Shown here: in pieces, positions 44,302 through 53,228 of the stretch
Layout of the letters: the number at the start of each line of letters is the position of its first letter
How positions within the stretch are numbered: the first letter of the stretch is position 1
DNA from: Steroidobacteraceae bacterium
GTDB taxonomy: Bacteria; Pseudomonadota; Gammaproteobacteria; Steroidobacterales; Steroidobacteraceae
Reading direction: 5' to 3'
NCBI GenBank assembly: GCA_019683695.1
Contig: JADGHX010000001.1
Location: 1 to 64,000, forward strand
Length of the DNA: 64,000 bases
Made by a program: the position numbers and the translations under genes
The notes under the pieces: model-generated
The model's input: the letters and a program-made list of their open reading frames with translations, nothing else
What the model was told of the DNA's origin: nothing
Database searches by the model: none

Positions 44302-45570
44302 TCAGGCAATGAGGCCCTGGAGCGGCCGCGCGGCCCCGCTCTCGGGGAAAACCGTCCGCTCCAGCGCCTCCGCAGGCACGTGCAGGTGGTCGTGCAGGAC
44401 CCCTTTCAGGATCGAGCGAATGTCGAGCGTGGGGGCGAGATCGCGGGATTGGTACAGCGCCCGCGCCGACAGGCCCGGCCAGTCCGCAATCACCCGCCCG
44501 CCGCGCACGGCGCCGCCGAGCAGAAAGGCGGCCGCGCCGGTGCCATGGTCCGTGCCGCGCGTGCCATTCCTGGCGGCGGTGCGCCCGAACTCGGTGGCGA
44601 TGAAGACGGCGGTATCGCGCCACGCGGGCCCGAGTTCCGTGCTCAAGGCGCGCAGCCCCGCGTCGAGCGCCGCCAGGCGCAGGGCGAGTTGCCCTTGTGC
44701 TGCGCCTTCGTTCGCATGCGTATCCCAGCCCGTGGCATCGAAGACCGCGACCTGTGGGCCATCCTCACGCCGGAGGAACCGCGCGGTCGCCCGGACCACC
44801 TCCAGATAGCGCGCTCCGCCGCGTCCGCGCGCTCGATCGCGCCTGGCCAGCATGCGGGATTCCGCAGGCTCGTCGTCGGCGTCCTGTGCGTCCTGCGCGA
44901 TTTCGTCGGCCGCGAGCGCGTCCGCGAGACGTCTGGAGAGCAGGGGGTCTTTCGCATACAGGTCAGTGATGCGCTCGAGCGTGTCCTCATCCAGCGCGGC
45001 CAGCCGCGAAGGCGACCAGGACGTCACGGGTGCCTCGCCGCGCATGACGAGCGGAATGTTCTCCCCGAGCGCGACACCGAGCTCTTCCTGTCGCGCCGAT
45101 GAGCCCCGGGGCAGCACGGCGAGCGCGCGGTTCAGCCATCCGGTCTGCACGGCGTGCGGCCGCGCATAGCCGTTCTCGAGCACGTTCTGTCCGTCGAAGT
45201 GCGACCGCTCGCGATACGGACTCGCCACCGCGTGAAATGCAACGAGCTCGCGCGCCTCGAACCGCTCCGCCATGAACTTGAGGCTCGGGTGCAGACCGAA
45301 GAGGTTGTCGAGTCGTACAGCGCCGTTCGGCGTACCTGGCGCACTCAGCGCGAGATCGCCGCGGAGGCGTGCGTAATCAGCGTCCCCGTATGGCGGTAGC
45401 GCACTCAGTCCATCGAGTGCGCCGCGAAGAATCACAAAGACGAAGCGGGACCGAGTCGCCGCCGATGCAAGTGCCACACGAGAAATCGTGAGAAGGCTCG
45501 CGCCCGCGAGCACGCTGCTCGCAAGGAACTGGCGGCGATCCATACGTTTGCTGTTGGAAGCATTCGGCAT
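44302..45570 (-). CDS. DUF1501 family Tat-exported protein
   Basis: A 422-residue protein with a twin-arginine signal (DRRQFLASSVLAGASLLTIS, Arg12-Arg13) and a sulfatase/alkaline-phosphatase-like DUF1501 fold. Recognisable segments are FVFVILRGALDGLSALPP, ENGYARPHAVQTGWLNR, GWDTHANEGAAQGQL and TEFGRTAARNGTRGTDHGTGAAAFLLGG. The biological role is unproven. It is paired with a DUF1800 gene ending 3 bp upstream; the two families are almost always adjacent and presumably act together. Confidence 0.93.
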   Translation of the reverse strand: MPNASNSKRMDRRQFLASSVLAGASLLTISRVALASAATRSRFVFVILRGALDGLSALPPYGDADYARLRGDLALSAPGTPNGAVRLDNLFGLHPSLKFMAERFEARELVAFHAVASPYRERSHFDGQNVLENGYARPHAVQTGWLNRALAVLPRGSSARQEELGVALGENIPLVMRGEAPVTSWSPSRLAALDEDTLERITDLYAKDPLLSRRLADALAADEIAQDAQDADDEPAESRMLARRDRARGRGGARYLEVVRATARFLRREDGPQVAVFDATGWDTHANEGAAQGQLALRLAALDAGLRALSTELGPAWRDTAVFIATEFGRTAARNGTRGTDHGTGAAAFLLGGAVRGGRVIADWPGLSARALYQSRDLAPTLDIRSILKGVLHDHLHVPAEALERTVFPESGAARPLQGLIA

Positions 45571-45573
45571 GTG

Positions 45574-46998
45574 CTATCGCCTCATGAATTCTGGCGCCGT
45601 GAGGAGTAGCGTGACCGCCTGTGCGCCACTTGCGGCACGTGCGATTGCCTCGCGCGTATCCGCGCTCAGTGTTGGGCCGAGGAGTTCTTCCGCGAGCCGC
45701 ACGGCATCGACGCGTGTCCCTATGCGCTGCCCCACGGCATCGGCCCACTCGATGCGCTTCAGCAGAGCCGACGCGCCATCCCAGTCCGCACTTCGATCCG
45801 GCCAGCCGGCCGGCGATCCCGGGCTGTAGGTACGCTGACCGAGCACCTCGAAGGAGGCCAACGCACGCTGGCCTTGCTCGACCGGCAGCGCCAGACCGCG
45901 GAACGTCGAAATCACGTAATCGCTCGGCGTCTTGTATTTCGCGAAGGGTGTTTGCCACGCTTCCGGCGCATCGATCAGCGCGCGGTAGACACTCGGAAGG
46001 TCCCCTCCGCTTCGCATGAACGCCTGCTCGATACGCGCCACGGCCGCTGCGGGAGGCTCATCCGCAATGAAATGGCGAGCGAGCTTTGTGGCGATGAAGC
46101 GAGCTGTCGCGGGCGATGCGGCCAGCGCTTCAAGCACAGCAATTCCCTGTTCGACGCCGTCCTGCGAATACGTCTTTCCCAGCACGGTCTGCGCGCCCGG
46201 CTCGTGAATCTGCTCGCGGAACGTGAACTTCCCCGGCTCTCCACCGCGCGCCGGGCCGACGTTGCCGCCAATGGACCAGCCGGTGAGTACCTTGGCGAAC
46301 GATGTCACGTCCTTCTGCGTATAGCCGCCATTCACGCCCAGCGTGTGCAGCTCGAGGATTTCTCGAGCGAGGTTCTCGTTGATGCCGGCCTGCCGCCCAC
46401 TGCGTCGGCGCGAGAGCAGCCGCGCTGCGCGTGAGCCCGGGCCTACCGACACATGATTGTCGAGGTACAACAGCATTGCGGGGTGCTGTTCCGCGGCGAG
46501 CAGCAGATCCCTGAAGCGGCCGAGCACGTGCGGACGGATGGCCTCGCGCTCGAACGCGCCGGCAAGTCCGAGCACGGCGAGCTTGTCGATCGATACCGCG
46601 AAGTGGTTCGTCCAGAAATGCGTGAGTCGCTCGACGAAGGGCCGCTCCGTTGCCACGGCGTGACGGAATCGCGCGTTCGCTTCGGCGATGTAGATGGGCC
46701 GGTACAGAGCGGGAAGCTTCAGAAGGGCACGCACGGCCTTCGCGTTCGCGGAGGGTGCGTCCGCCTCGCGCTCGGCATCGGCGTTGCGCGCCTCGCGCTG
46801 CTTCCGTCGCAACTCGAAGGTTTCCACGAGCACGTCGGCGGACGAGCGCAGGCCCGAATCCGCGAGCGTCGGCGCACCACCCTTGAGCTGCGCGGTAAGC
46901 CAGTCGCGCGCATCCGGGCCGATGCGCGCGAGCTCGCCGGGCCGGGCGCCCAGCCCGAAGCGATTTGCAGCAATCGCAGGCGCAAAGGGCTCTTGCAT
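45574..46998 (-). CDS. DUF1800 family protein
   Basis: A 474-residue protein with the DUF1800 pattern: AANRFGLGARPGELARIG at the start, then RLTHFWTNHFAVSID, NENLAREILELHTLGVNGGYTQKDVTSFAKVLTGWSI, and KTPSDYVISTFRGL. Function is unknown, but it is always linked to DUF1501. The ATG at 46998 has GAGAG about 8 nt upstream; a GTG at 47013 inside GAGGTG is the alternative. It is divergent from polA and is the first gene of a two-gene unit. Confidence 0.92.
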   Translation of the reverse strand: MQEPFAPAIAANRFGLGARPGELARIGPDARDWLTAQLKGGAPTLADSGLRSSADVLVETFELRRKQREARNADAEREADAPSANAKAVRALLKLPALYRPIYIAEANARFRHAVATERPFVERLTHFWTNHFAVSIDKLAVLGLAGAFEREAIRPHVLGRFRDLLLAAEQHPAMLLYLDNHVSVGPGSRAARLLSRRRSGRQAGINENLAREILELHTLGVNGGYTQKDVTSFAKVLTGWSIGGNVGPARGGEPGKFTFREQIHEPGAQTVLGKTYSQDGVEQGIAVLEALAASPATARFIATKLARHFIADEPPAAAVARIEQAFMRSGGDLPSVYRALIDAPEAWQTPFAKYKTPSDYVISTFRGLALPVEQGQRALASFEVLGQRTYSPGSPAGWPDRSADWDGASALLKRIEWADAVGQRIGTRVDAVRLAEELLGPTLSADTREAIARAASGAQAVTLLLTAPEFMRR

Positions 46999-47229
46999 GC
47001 GCTTGGCTCTCACCTCAATCAGCGTTGCGTCAGGCGCGCCAGAGCGCGCTGGGGCGTCGCGGGTTGACGGTGCTCTTCAGCGAATTGGCCGTCGCAGGGA
47101 AGCAGATTCGTGCGCGGATCGGTGTGTGGCCGCGCCGAGCGTCGCCAATCGCCATCACCTGCCGCTTCGCGCCCGGCACGGCCACGTCCTTCGCTATACT
47201 TCGCGACCGTTTCCCCACGCCGCACCGAC

Positions 47230-50034
47230 ATGACCCCCGCTCCCGATCTCGTCCTCGTCGACGGCTCGTCGTACCTGTACCGGGCGTTCCACGCGCTGCC
47301 CGCGTTCTCGAACTCGCGCGGCGAGCCGACGGGCGCCGTGTTCGGCGTGCTGAACATGCTGCTCAAGTTCGTGAAGGACTACAAACCGCGGCGCATGGCC
47401 GTGGTCTTCGACGCGAGCGGCAGAACGTTCCGCGATGAGCTCTTCGCGGAATACAAGGCGCATCGTTCGCCGATGCCGAACGATCTGCGCCCGCAGATCG
47501 AGCCGCTCATCACGATCCTGCGCGCGCAGGGCCTGCCGGTGCTGCGTGTGGAAGGCGTGGAGGCCGACGACGTCATCGGCACACTCGCGTGCCGTGCGGC
47601 CCGCGCCGGCCAGCGCGTGCTCATCTCCACCGGCGACAAGGACATGGCGCAGCTCGTGGATGGCTCCATCACGCTGATCAACACGATGAGCAACACGGTG
47701 CTTGATCGCGCGGGCGTGAAGGCGAAGTTCGACGTCTATCCCGAGCAGATCATCGACTATCTCGCGCTCGTCGGGGACAGCTCGGACAACATCCCCGGCA
47801 TCGAGAAGGTCGGCCCGAAAACCGCCGCGAAGCTGCTCAACCAGTACGGCACGCTCGATGAGCTGATCGCGCATGTGAACGAAGTGAGCGGCAAGGTGGG
47901 CGAGAACCTGCGTGCGGGCGTGGCCACCCTGGAGCTGTCGCGCAAGCTCGCCACCATCCGGACGGATCTCGAGCTGCCGGGCATCCCGGAGGATCTCGCG
48001 CCCAGCGAGCCGGACATCGAGCAGCTCCGCGCGCTGTACACACGTTACGAGTTGCGCTCGCTGCTTCGTCAGCTCGAAACGACGTATGGAGCATCGGGCG
48101 CCAATGGCTCTGCAGAGACGACCGCGCGCGGCAGCGCTGCCGCTCACGCAGAAGCTACCGGGGAGGCGCACCCCGCGGCATCTGCGGGCGTTGTGGGTCA
48201 GCCCGCTCCCGCGGCCGCGGTGGAACGACGTTACGAGACCCTCACGGAGTGGTCGCAACTCGAGGGTTGGATCGAACGGCTGCGGCAGGCCGAGCTGTTT
48301 TCCTTCTCGCTGGCGACCACGAATCCGGACTACATGAAGGCCGAGATCGTCGGCGTGTCGTTTTGCGCGGGAGAAGCGGGCGTCGCGGCATACGTGCCCC
48401 TCATGCATGACTACGCGGGCGCACCGTCTCAGCTGGATCGCGAGCGCGTGCTCAATGCCCTGAAGCCGCTGCTGGAAGATCCGGAGAGGCCCAAGATGGG
48501 CCATCACCTGAAGTACGACTGGCACGTGCTGCTCAAGTACGGCATCCGGCTCGCGGGCGTGCGGTTCGACAGCATGCTCGAGTCATACGTGCTGAACAGC
48601 GTCGCCACCCGGCACGACCTTGAAACCAGCGCGGATCGGTACCTCGGCGTGAGAACGCTCAAGCTCGAGGATGTGGCCGGCAAGGGTGCAAAGCAGCTCA
48701 CGTTCAACCAGGTGCCGGTCGACCGCGCCGCCGAATACGCCGCTGAAGAAGCGGATATCGCGTACAGGCTTCACTGCGCGCTGTGGCCGCAGATTCAGGC
48801 TGTCCCTGCGCTCGAACGGCTCTACCAGGAAGTGGAGCAGCCGCTCGTGCCCGTGCTCATGCGTATGGAGCAGCGTGGCGTGCTGGTGGATCGCGAGCTG
48901 CTCAAGACACAGAGCCGCGAGATATCCGCTCAGCTCGAGGAGCTGCATGCCGCCGCATGCAAGGAAGCGGGCTACGACATCAACGTGGATTCGCCGAAGC
49001 AGCTTCAGCAGGTTCTTTTCGAGAAGCTGCAGCTCCCCGTGCTGCGCAAGACGCCGACCGGCCAGCCTTCCACCGCTGAAGATGTGCTCGAGGAGCTCGC
49101 GCAGTCCTACGCCCTGCCGCGCATCGTGCTCGACTACCGCGCCCTGGCGAAGCTCAAATCCACGTACACGGACAAGCTGCCGGAGCAGATCAACCCGCGC
49201 ACGGGCCGCATTCACACGAGCTATCACCAGGCCGTGGCGGCCACCGGCCGACTGTCCTCGTCCGATCCGAACCTGCAGAACATCCCGATCCGCCGGGCGG
49301 AAGGGCGCCGCATCCGGCAGGCCTTCATCGCGCCGCCCGGGCACGTGCTGCTCGCCGCGGACTACTCCCAGATCGAGCTGCGCATCATGGCGCACCTGTC
49401 AGGCGATGAGGGGCTGCTGCGGGCTTTCGCAGAAGATCTGGACGTGCATGTGGCGACGGCCGCGGAAGTTTTCGGCGTGCCGCTGGACGCCGTGAGCGAG
49501 GACCAGCGGCGGCTGGCGAAGACCATCAACTTCGGTCTGATTTACGGCATGTCCTCGTTCGGTCTGGCGCGCAACCTCGGCATCGAACGCGGTGCTGCGC
49601 AGAAGTATGTCGAGCGCTACTTCGCCCGCTATCCCGGCGTGAAGCAATTCATGGATCGCACGCGCGTGCAGGCTCGCGAGGTCGGGTACGTGGAAACCGT
49701 GTTCGGCAGGCGCCTTTACCTGCCAGACATCCGCTCCGGCAACAAACAAATGCAGCAGTACGCGGAGCGCAGCGCCATCAACGCCCCCATGCAGGGCACG
49801 GCAGCGGACATCATCAAGCGCGCCATGATCGAAGTGGACGCCTGGTGCGAGCGCGACGAAGTGCCCGCGCGGCTCATCATGCAAGTGCACGATGAGCTTG
49901 TGTTCGAAGTGCCACAGCACGCCGTTGACGCGGTGAGGAACGGCATCCGCGAGCGCATGGTGCAGGCCGCCGAACTGAAAGTCCCGCTTCGCGTGGACAT
50001 CGGCGTCGGGGCGAACTGGGACGAAGCCCACTAG
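47230..50034 (+). CDS. polA: DNA polymerase I with degenerate 3'-5' exonuclease site
   Basis: A 934-residue protein (E. coli 928). The 5'-3' exonuclease domain (about 1-290, VLVDGSSYLYRAFHALP, GVEADDVIGTLA, STGDKDMAQLV, LVGDSSDNIPGI) and the polymerase domain (DPNLQNIPIR, AADYSQIELRIMAH, INFGLIYGMS, QVHDELVFEV) are intact. In the proofreading domain the Asp-x-Glu of Exo I is replaced by Ser360-Leu-Ala362. The Exo II Asn is His426 (Asp430 kept), and the Exo III Asp is Glu507 (Tyr503 kept). Proofreading is therefore probably lost or weak. It starts at the ATG at 47230; TATACT at 47196-47201 may be the -10. Confidence 0.95.
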   Translation: MTPAPDLVLVDGSSYLYRAFHALPAFSNSRGEPTGAVFGVLNMLLKFVKDYKPRRMAVVFDASGRTFRDELFAEYKAHRSPMPNDLRPQIEPLITILRAQGLPVLRVEGVEADDVIGTLACRAARAGQRVLISTGDKDMAQLVDGSITLINTMSNTVLDRAGVKAKFDVYPEQIIDYLALVGDSSDNIPGIEKVGPKTAAKLLNQYGTLDELIAHVNEVSGKVGENLRAGVATLELSRKLATIRTDLELPGIPEDLAPSEPDIEQLRALYTRYELRSLLRQLETTYGASGANGSAETTARGSAAAHAEATGEAHPAASAGVVGQPAPAAAVERRYETLTEWSQLEGWIERLRQAELFSFSLATTNPDYMKAEIVGVSFCAGEAGVAAYVPLMHDYAGAPSQLDRERVLNALKPLLEDPERPKMGHHLKYDWHVLLKYGIRLAGVRFDSMLESYVLNSVATRHDLETSADRYLGVRTLKLEDVAGKGAKQLTFNQVPVDRAAEYAAEEADIAYRLHCALWPQIQAVPALERLYQEVEQPLVPVLMRMEQRGVLVDRELLKTQSREISAQLEELHAAACKEAGYDINVDSPKQLQQVLFEKLQLPVLRKTPTGQPSTAEDVLEELAQSYALPRIVLDYRALAKLKSTYTDKLPEQINPRTGRIHTSYHQAVAATGRLSSSDPNLQNIPIRRAEGRRIRQAFIAPPGHVLLAADYSQIELRIMAHLSGDEGLLRAFAEDLDVHVATAAEVFGVPLDAVSEDQRRLAKTINFGLIYGMSSFGLARNLGIERGAAQKYVERYFARYPGVKQFMDRTRVQAREVGYVETVFGRRLYLPDIRSGNKQMQQYAERSAINAPMQGTAADIIKRAMIEVDAWCERDEVPARLIMQVHDELVFEVPQHAVDAVRNGIRERMVQAAELKVPLRVDIGVGANWDEAH

Positions 50035-50202
50035 ACAAACCGGCCACTTAGCGGCCTTCGGTGCTTTCGGCCCGATTCGCGCCGTTACCGCCCGCAACGG
50101 CTAGGCTTGCGGGCACGCTGCTGGCTAGGCTGTGTGTCGTCGTGTGGCTTTACGTCCACAGGAGCCCCGGCAACGTTCACAAGGCAACACTGGAGAAGAC
50201 TC

Positions 50203-50757
50203 ATGCGAATTCCATTGCCCGCGGTCCTGCTCGCACTGGCCGGCACGGCCGCCCATGCGGCGGATAACGGGTTCTATCTTGGCGCCGGCGTGACCCAGGT
50301 GAAGCTCGACGATATCGGGCAGGACTTCGACACCGGGAGCATCGGCAACTTCAAGATCGACGACACGTCGTGGAAGCTCATCGCGGGCTTCCGCCCGCTC
50401 GACCACTTCGCCGTCGAGTTCAACTACATGGATCTCGGCAGCGAGAGCCGCAACATCGGCGGGGTGCAGTTCGATGCGGATGGCAAGGCGTATGCCGGCT
50501 ATCTGGTCGGGTTTCTGCCCATCACGCTCATCGACCTGTATGCGAAGGCCGGGCTCGTGCAGTGGGAAGGCGATGCGCGCGGCCGAGGCCCGCTGAACTT
50601 CGATTTCGATGAGGACGGTACCGAATTCGGTTACGGGTTTGGCGTGCAGGCGCGTCTTGGAAGTCTGGCAGGACGCCTCGAGTACGAGCGCTTCGACGTG
50701 GACGGAACGGATGGCGTGGAGCTCCTGACGCTCGGCGCCACCTGGACCTTCCTGTAG
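50203..50757 (+). CDS. Outer-membrane beta-barrel protein (OmpA/OmpW-like small porin)
   Basis: A 184-residue protein. The signal peptide (1-20, ending HAA) is followed by alternating beta segments typical of an eight-stranded barrel: GFYLGAGVTQVKL, SWKLIAGFRPLDHFAVEFNYMDLG, AGYLVGFLPITLIDLYAKAGLVQW and RLEYERFDVDGTDGVELLTLGATWTFL. The final residue is aromatic-hydrophobic (TFL), as in outer-membrane proteins. It probably contributes to envelope integrity or small-molecule passage. GGAG lies 7 nt before the ATG. A strong terminator at 50932-50966 follows. Confidence 0.85.
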   Translation: MRIPLPAVLLALAGTAAHAADNGFYLGAGVTQVKLDDIGQDFDTGSIGNFKIDDTSWKLIAGFRPLDHFAVEFNYMDLGSESRNIGGVQFDADGKAYAGYLVGFLPITLIDLYAKAGLVQWEGDARGRGPLNFDFDEDGTEFGYGFGVQARLGSLAGRLEYERFDVDGTDGVELLTLGATWTFL

Positions 50758-50923
50758 CGCCGTACCAACAGGGCGACGCTCAAGGCGCTGATCTACTTAG
50801 GGAAGTTTCTTCCGAAATGTTCGGAACTTCAGCGGAGGTGGTTCGTCTAACCTCGCGAGTGCCACGGCACTCCCCGCTTCCCTCCCTGAGCGGGTCAACC
50901 CGGTTCATGAGACCTGTGCCGGG

Positions 50924-51553
50924 TTAGTCTGCCCCGGTGATCTCCACGAGGTCGCCGGGGTTTTTTATTCCCTTGAGAAACGCGAGCAGCACGCGCTGTG
51001 CCTCGGCCGCTCCGGTTTTGTCGAGCGAGGAGAAGAGCTGAGCGGTCGCGATGCCGGAGAGCTGCGCATTCGCCTCGCGCAGCGCCCGGGTGCTCTCGCT
51101 GCGATTGAGCTTGTCGGCTTTGGACAGCAGCACGTGCACCGGCAGGTCGCGCCCGCCGGCCCGCGCCCATTCGATCAGCGCATGGTCCTCGCGGCCGAGC
51201 CCGCGCCGGGCGTCGACGATGAGCACGAGACCTCGCAGGCTTTGCCGCTCCCGCAGCGCGTTGATGAGCGGAGCCCACGTGCGCCGCTCCTCTTCCGGAG
51301 CCGCGGCGTACCCGTAGCCCGGCAGATCCACGATGCGCTTCTGCTCCCCCACCGAAAAGAAGTTCAGCAGCCGGGTGCGGCCGGGGGTCTTGCTCACGCG
51401 GGCCAGACCGTTCCGCTGCAGCAGCGTGTTGATGGCGCTCGATTTGCCCGCGTTCGAGCGCCCGGCAAAGGCCACCTCCGCGCCGTGGTCGGGCGGAAAG
51501 TGCGCCGGCTGGGCCGCGCTCAGCAGGAACTGGACATTCGGGAATACGCTCAC
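50924..51553 (-). CDS. engB: Ribosome biogenesis GTPase EngB (YihA/YsxC)
   Basis: A 209-residue GTPase. G1 is GRSNAGKSS (31-39), then TPGRTRLLNFF (G2), DLPGYGYA (G3), LLSKADKLNR (G4) and the terminal FSSLDKTG (G5 area). EngB is essential for 50S assembly in most bacteria. The start is taken as the GTG at 51553 (VSVFPNVQFLLSAAQP); a TTG upstream is possible and no ribosome binding site is clear. It sits between polA and the cytochrome c4 gene, a conserved gammaproteobacterial arrangement. Its last codons are also the sequence of the plus-strand terminator. Confidence 0.93.
   Translation of the reverse strand: MSVFPNVQFLLSAAQPAHFPPDHGAEVAFAGRSNAGKSSAINTLLQRNGLARVSKTPGRTRLLNFFSVGEQKRIVDLPGYGYAAAPEEERRTWAPLINALRERQSLRGLVLIVDARRGLGREDHALIEWARAGGRDLPVHVLLSKADKLNRSESTRALREANAQLSGIATAQLFSSLDKTGAAEAQRVLLAFLKGIKNPGDLVEITGAD
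50932..50966 (+). terminator. Strong intrinsic terminator overlapping the 3' end of engB
   Basis: CCCCGGTGATCTC (50932-50944) pairs over 13 bp (two G-U in RNA) with GAGGTCGCCGGGG (50948-50960) around a CAC loop, followed by six T. It terminates the plus-strand outer-membrane gene while its complement encodes the C-terminus of EngB. Confidence 0.85.
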
Positions 51554-51643
51554 GGTTGCCGATGGGGCCTCGAGCAGCTCAGGCAATTCAGTAGTGTACA
51601 ATTCGCCGCCCTTCGCACCGGCGGATATGCGGAAAGACGAGAA

Positions 51644-52312
51644 ATGCGGAAGACGATGAGAGTCGCCTCGGTGGGTTCGATCGTGCTCGCAGCCTGGCTG
51701 GCGGGCGCTCAGGCCACGGCCCAGGAAGCGCTGCCCGTTGAAGGCGGCAGCCTCGAGAACGGCGCATCCAAGGCGGCCGTGTGCACCGCCTGCCATGGCC
51801 CGAACGGCAACAGCGTGAATCCGGAATGGCCGAACCTTGCGGCCCAGTCCGCCGTGTACACGTTCTCGCAGCTGAAGCTGATCAAGGAGAACGTGCGCCA
51901 GAACCCCGTGATGGCGCCCATCGTGCAGCCGCTCACGGACGCGGATTTCAAGGATCTCGCCGTCTACTTCGCCGCCCAGACGCCGCAGGGCCTGGAAGCC
52001 GATCCCGCGTACTGGAAGGATGGCGAGCGGCTCTATCGGGCCGGTGATCCGGAACGGGACATTCCCGCCTGCATGGCCTGCCATGGCCCGGTCGGCCAGG
52101 GCAATCTCGCCGCCGGCTACCCGGCGCTTCGCGCGCAGCACTCTGTGTACACGGTGAAGCAGCTCAACGACTACGCCTCCGGCAAGCGCTATCCAGGCGC
52201 CGATGCGGAGCATCCGGTGAGCGCGAACGCACAGACCATGACGACGATTGCGAAACGGCTCACGCCGGAAGACATCCGCAACGTAGCGTCCTATCTCCAG
52301 GGCTTGCGCTAA
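51644..52312 (+). CDS. Cytochrome c4 (di-haem)
   Basis: A 222-residue periplasmic electron carrier. The signal peptide (about 1-27, ending ATAQE) is followed by two haem sites, CTACH (Cys47, Cys50, His51) and CMACH (Cys143, Cys146, His147). Methionine axial ligands are available in NPVMAPI and AQTMTTI. Cytochrome c4 passes electrons from bc1 to terminal oxidases. A second in-frame ATG at 51656 is an alternative start. It leads into a lipoprotein DsbA gene 12 bp downstream and is divergent from engB. Confidence 0.95.
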   Translation: MRKTMRVASVGSIVLAAWLAGAQATAQEALPVEGGSLENGASKAAVCTACHGPNGNSVNPEWPNLAAQSAVYTFSQLKLIKENVRQNPVMAPIVQPLTDADFKDLAVYFAAQTPQGLEADPAYWKDGERLYRAGDPERDIPACMACHGPVGQGNLAAGYPALRAQHSVYTVKQLNDYASGKRYPGADAEHPVSANAQTMTTIAKRLTPEDIRNVASYLQGLR

Positions 52313-52324
52313 ACGAGGTCACTG

Positions 52325-53173
52325 ATGATTCGCCTGCCCGTCGCACTCGGACTCATCCTGCTCAGCATTTCCGCGTGCGCGCGGGAAACCGCTCCGCCGG
52401 TCGCGCAGCCCGCGACAGATGCCGCCGCGGCCCCTCCCGCGGGCGCAGCACCTGCAGCGCCCGAAGCGCAGACCGATGAGTCGGCGCAGGCAACCGCCTC
52501 TCAGGAATCCACCACCGAGGCGAACGCGGAAGACAAGCGCGACGTGACGCTCGAGCGGCTCGCCGCGATGCCGTCCGATCAGCAGCTGCCCGCGGGCAAG
52601 TGGAAACCCGGTGTCAACTACACGCCGCTCGTGCCCGCGCAGCCCACGAATGTTCAGGCCGGCAAGGTGGAAGTGGTGGAGGTGTTCTGGTTCGGCTGCC
52701 CGCACTGCTACGCGCTCGAGCCGTACATCTCCAGCTGGCTGAAGAACAAGCCGGAGTACATCGAGTTCGTGAAACTGCCCGTGATGTGGGGGCCGGTGCA
52801 TCGCGCGCACGCGCGGCTGTTCTACATCCTCGAGACGCTCAACCGCAGAGACCTCGAGCCCAAGGTGTTCGACACGATCCATAACCAGCGCAACATGCTT
52901 GCGGCCAGCGACGAGCAGGCCACGCGCAAGATGCAGCAGGATTGGGCCACGGCGAACGGCATCAGCGCCGCGGATTTCAACAAGGCCTGGGACTCCTTCA
53001 GCGTCAACTCCGCCCTGCAGCGGGCCGAGCAGCTCACGCAGCGCTATCGCGTCGAGGGCGTGCCGATGATCGTCGTGAACGGCAAGTACAAGACCGACGT
53101 CGGCCAGGCGGGCGGCCCGAGCCAGCTCATCTCCCTCATCAACGATCTGGCGGCGAGCGAGAGGCGCCGGTAG
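52325..53173 (+). CDS. dsbA: Thiol:disulfide interchange protein DsbA, lipid-anchored
   Basis: A 282-residue thioredoxin-fold oxidase. An N-terminal lipobox LSISAC (Cys18) makes it a lipoprotein. A long Ala/Pro/Thr/Glu linker (about 19-70) precedes the fold, with active site CPHC (Cys125-Cys128) in VFWFGCPHCYALEPY and the cis-Pro in GVPMIVVNGKY. It introduces disulphides into envelope proteins. Classical DsbA is soluble, so the lipid anchor plus tether is a notable variant (lipid-anchored DsbA also occurs in some other bacteria). It follows cytochrome c4, as in many pseudomonads. Confidence 0.93.
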   Translation: MIRLPVALGLILLSISACARETAPPVAQPATDAAAAPPAGAAPAAPEAQTDESAQATASQESTTEANAEDKRDVTLERLAAMPSDQQLPAGKWKPGVNYTPLVPAQPTNVQAGKVEVVEVFWFGCPHCYALEPYISSWLKNKPEYIEFVKLPVMWGPVHRAHARLFYILETLNRRDLEPKVFDTIHNQRNMLAASDEQATRKMQQDWATANGISAADFNKAWDSFSVNSALQRAEQLTQRYRVEGVPMIVVNGKYKTDVGQAGGPSQLISLINDLAASERRR

Positions 53174-53228
53174 CGGGCGGCAACATCGCGGCGGTGCGAG
53201 GCGCGACTCGACACTGGAGCCGCGGAGC

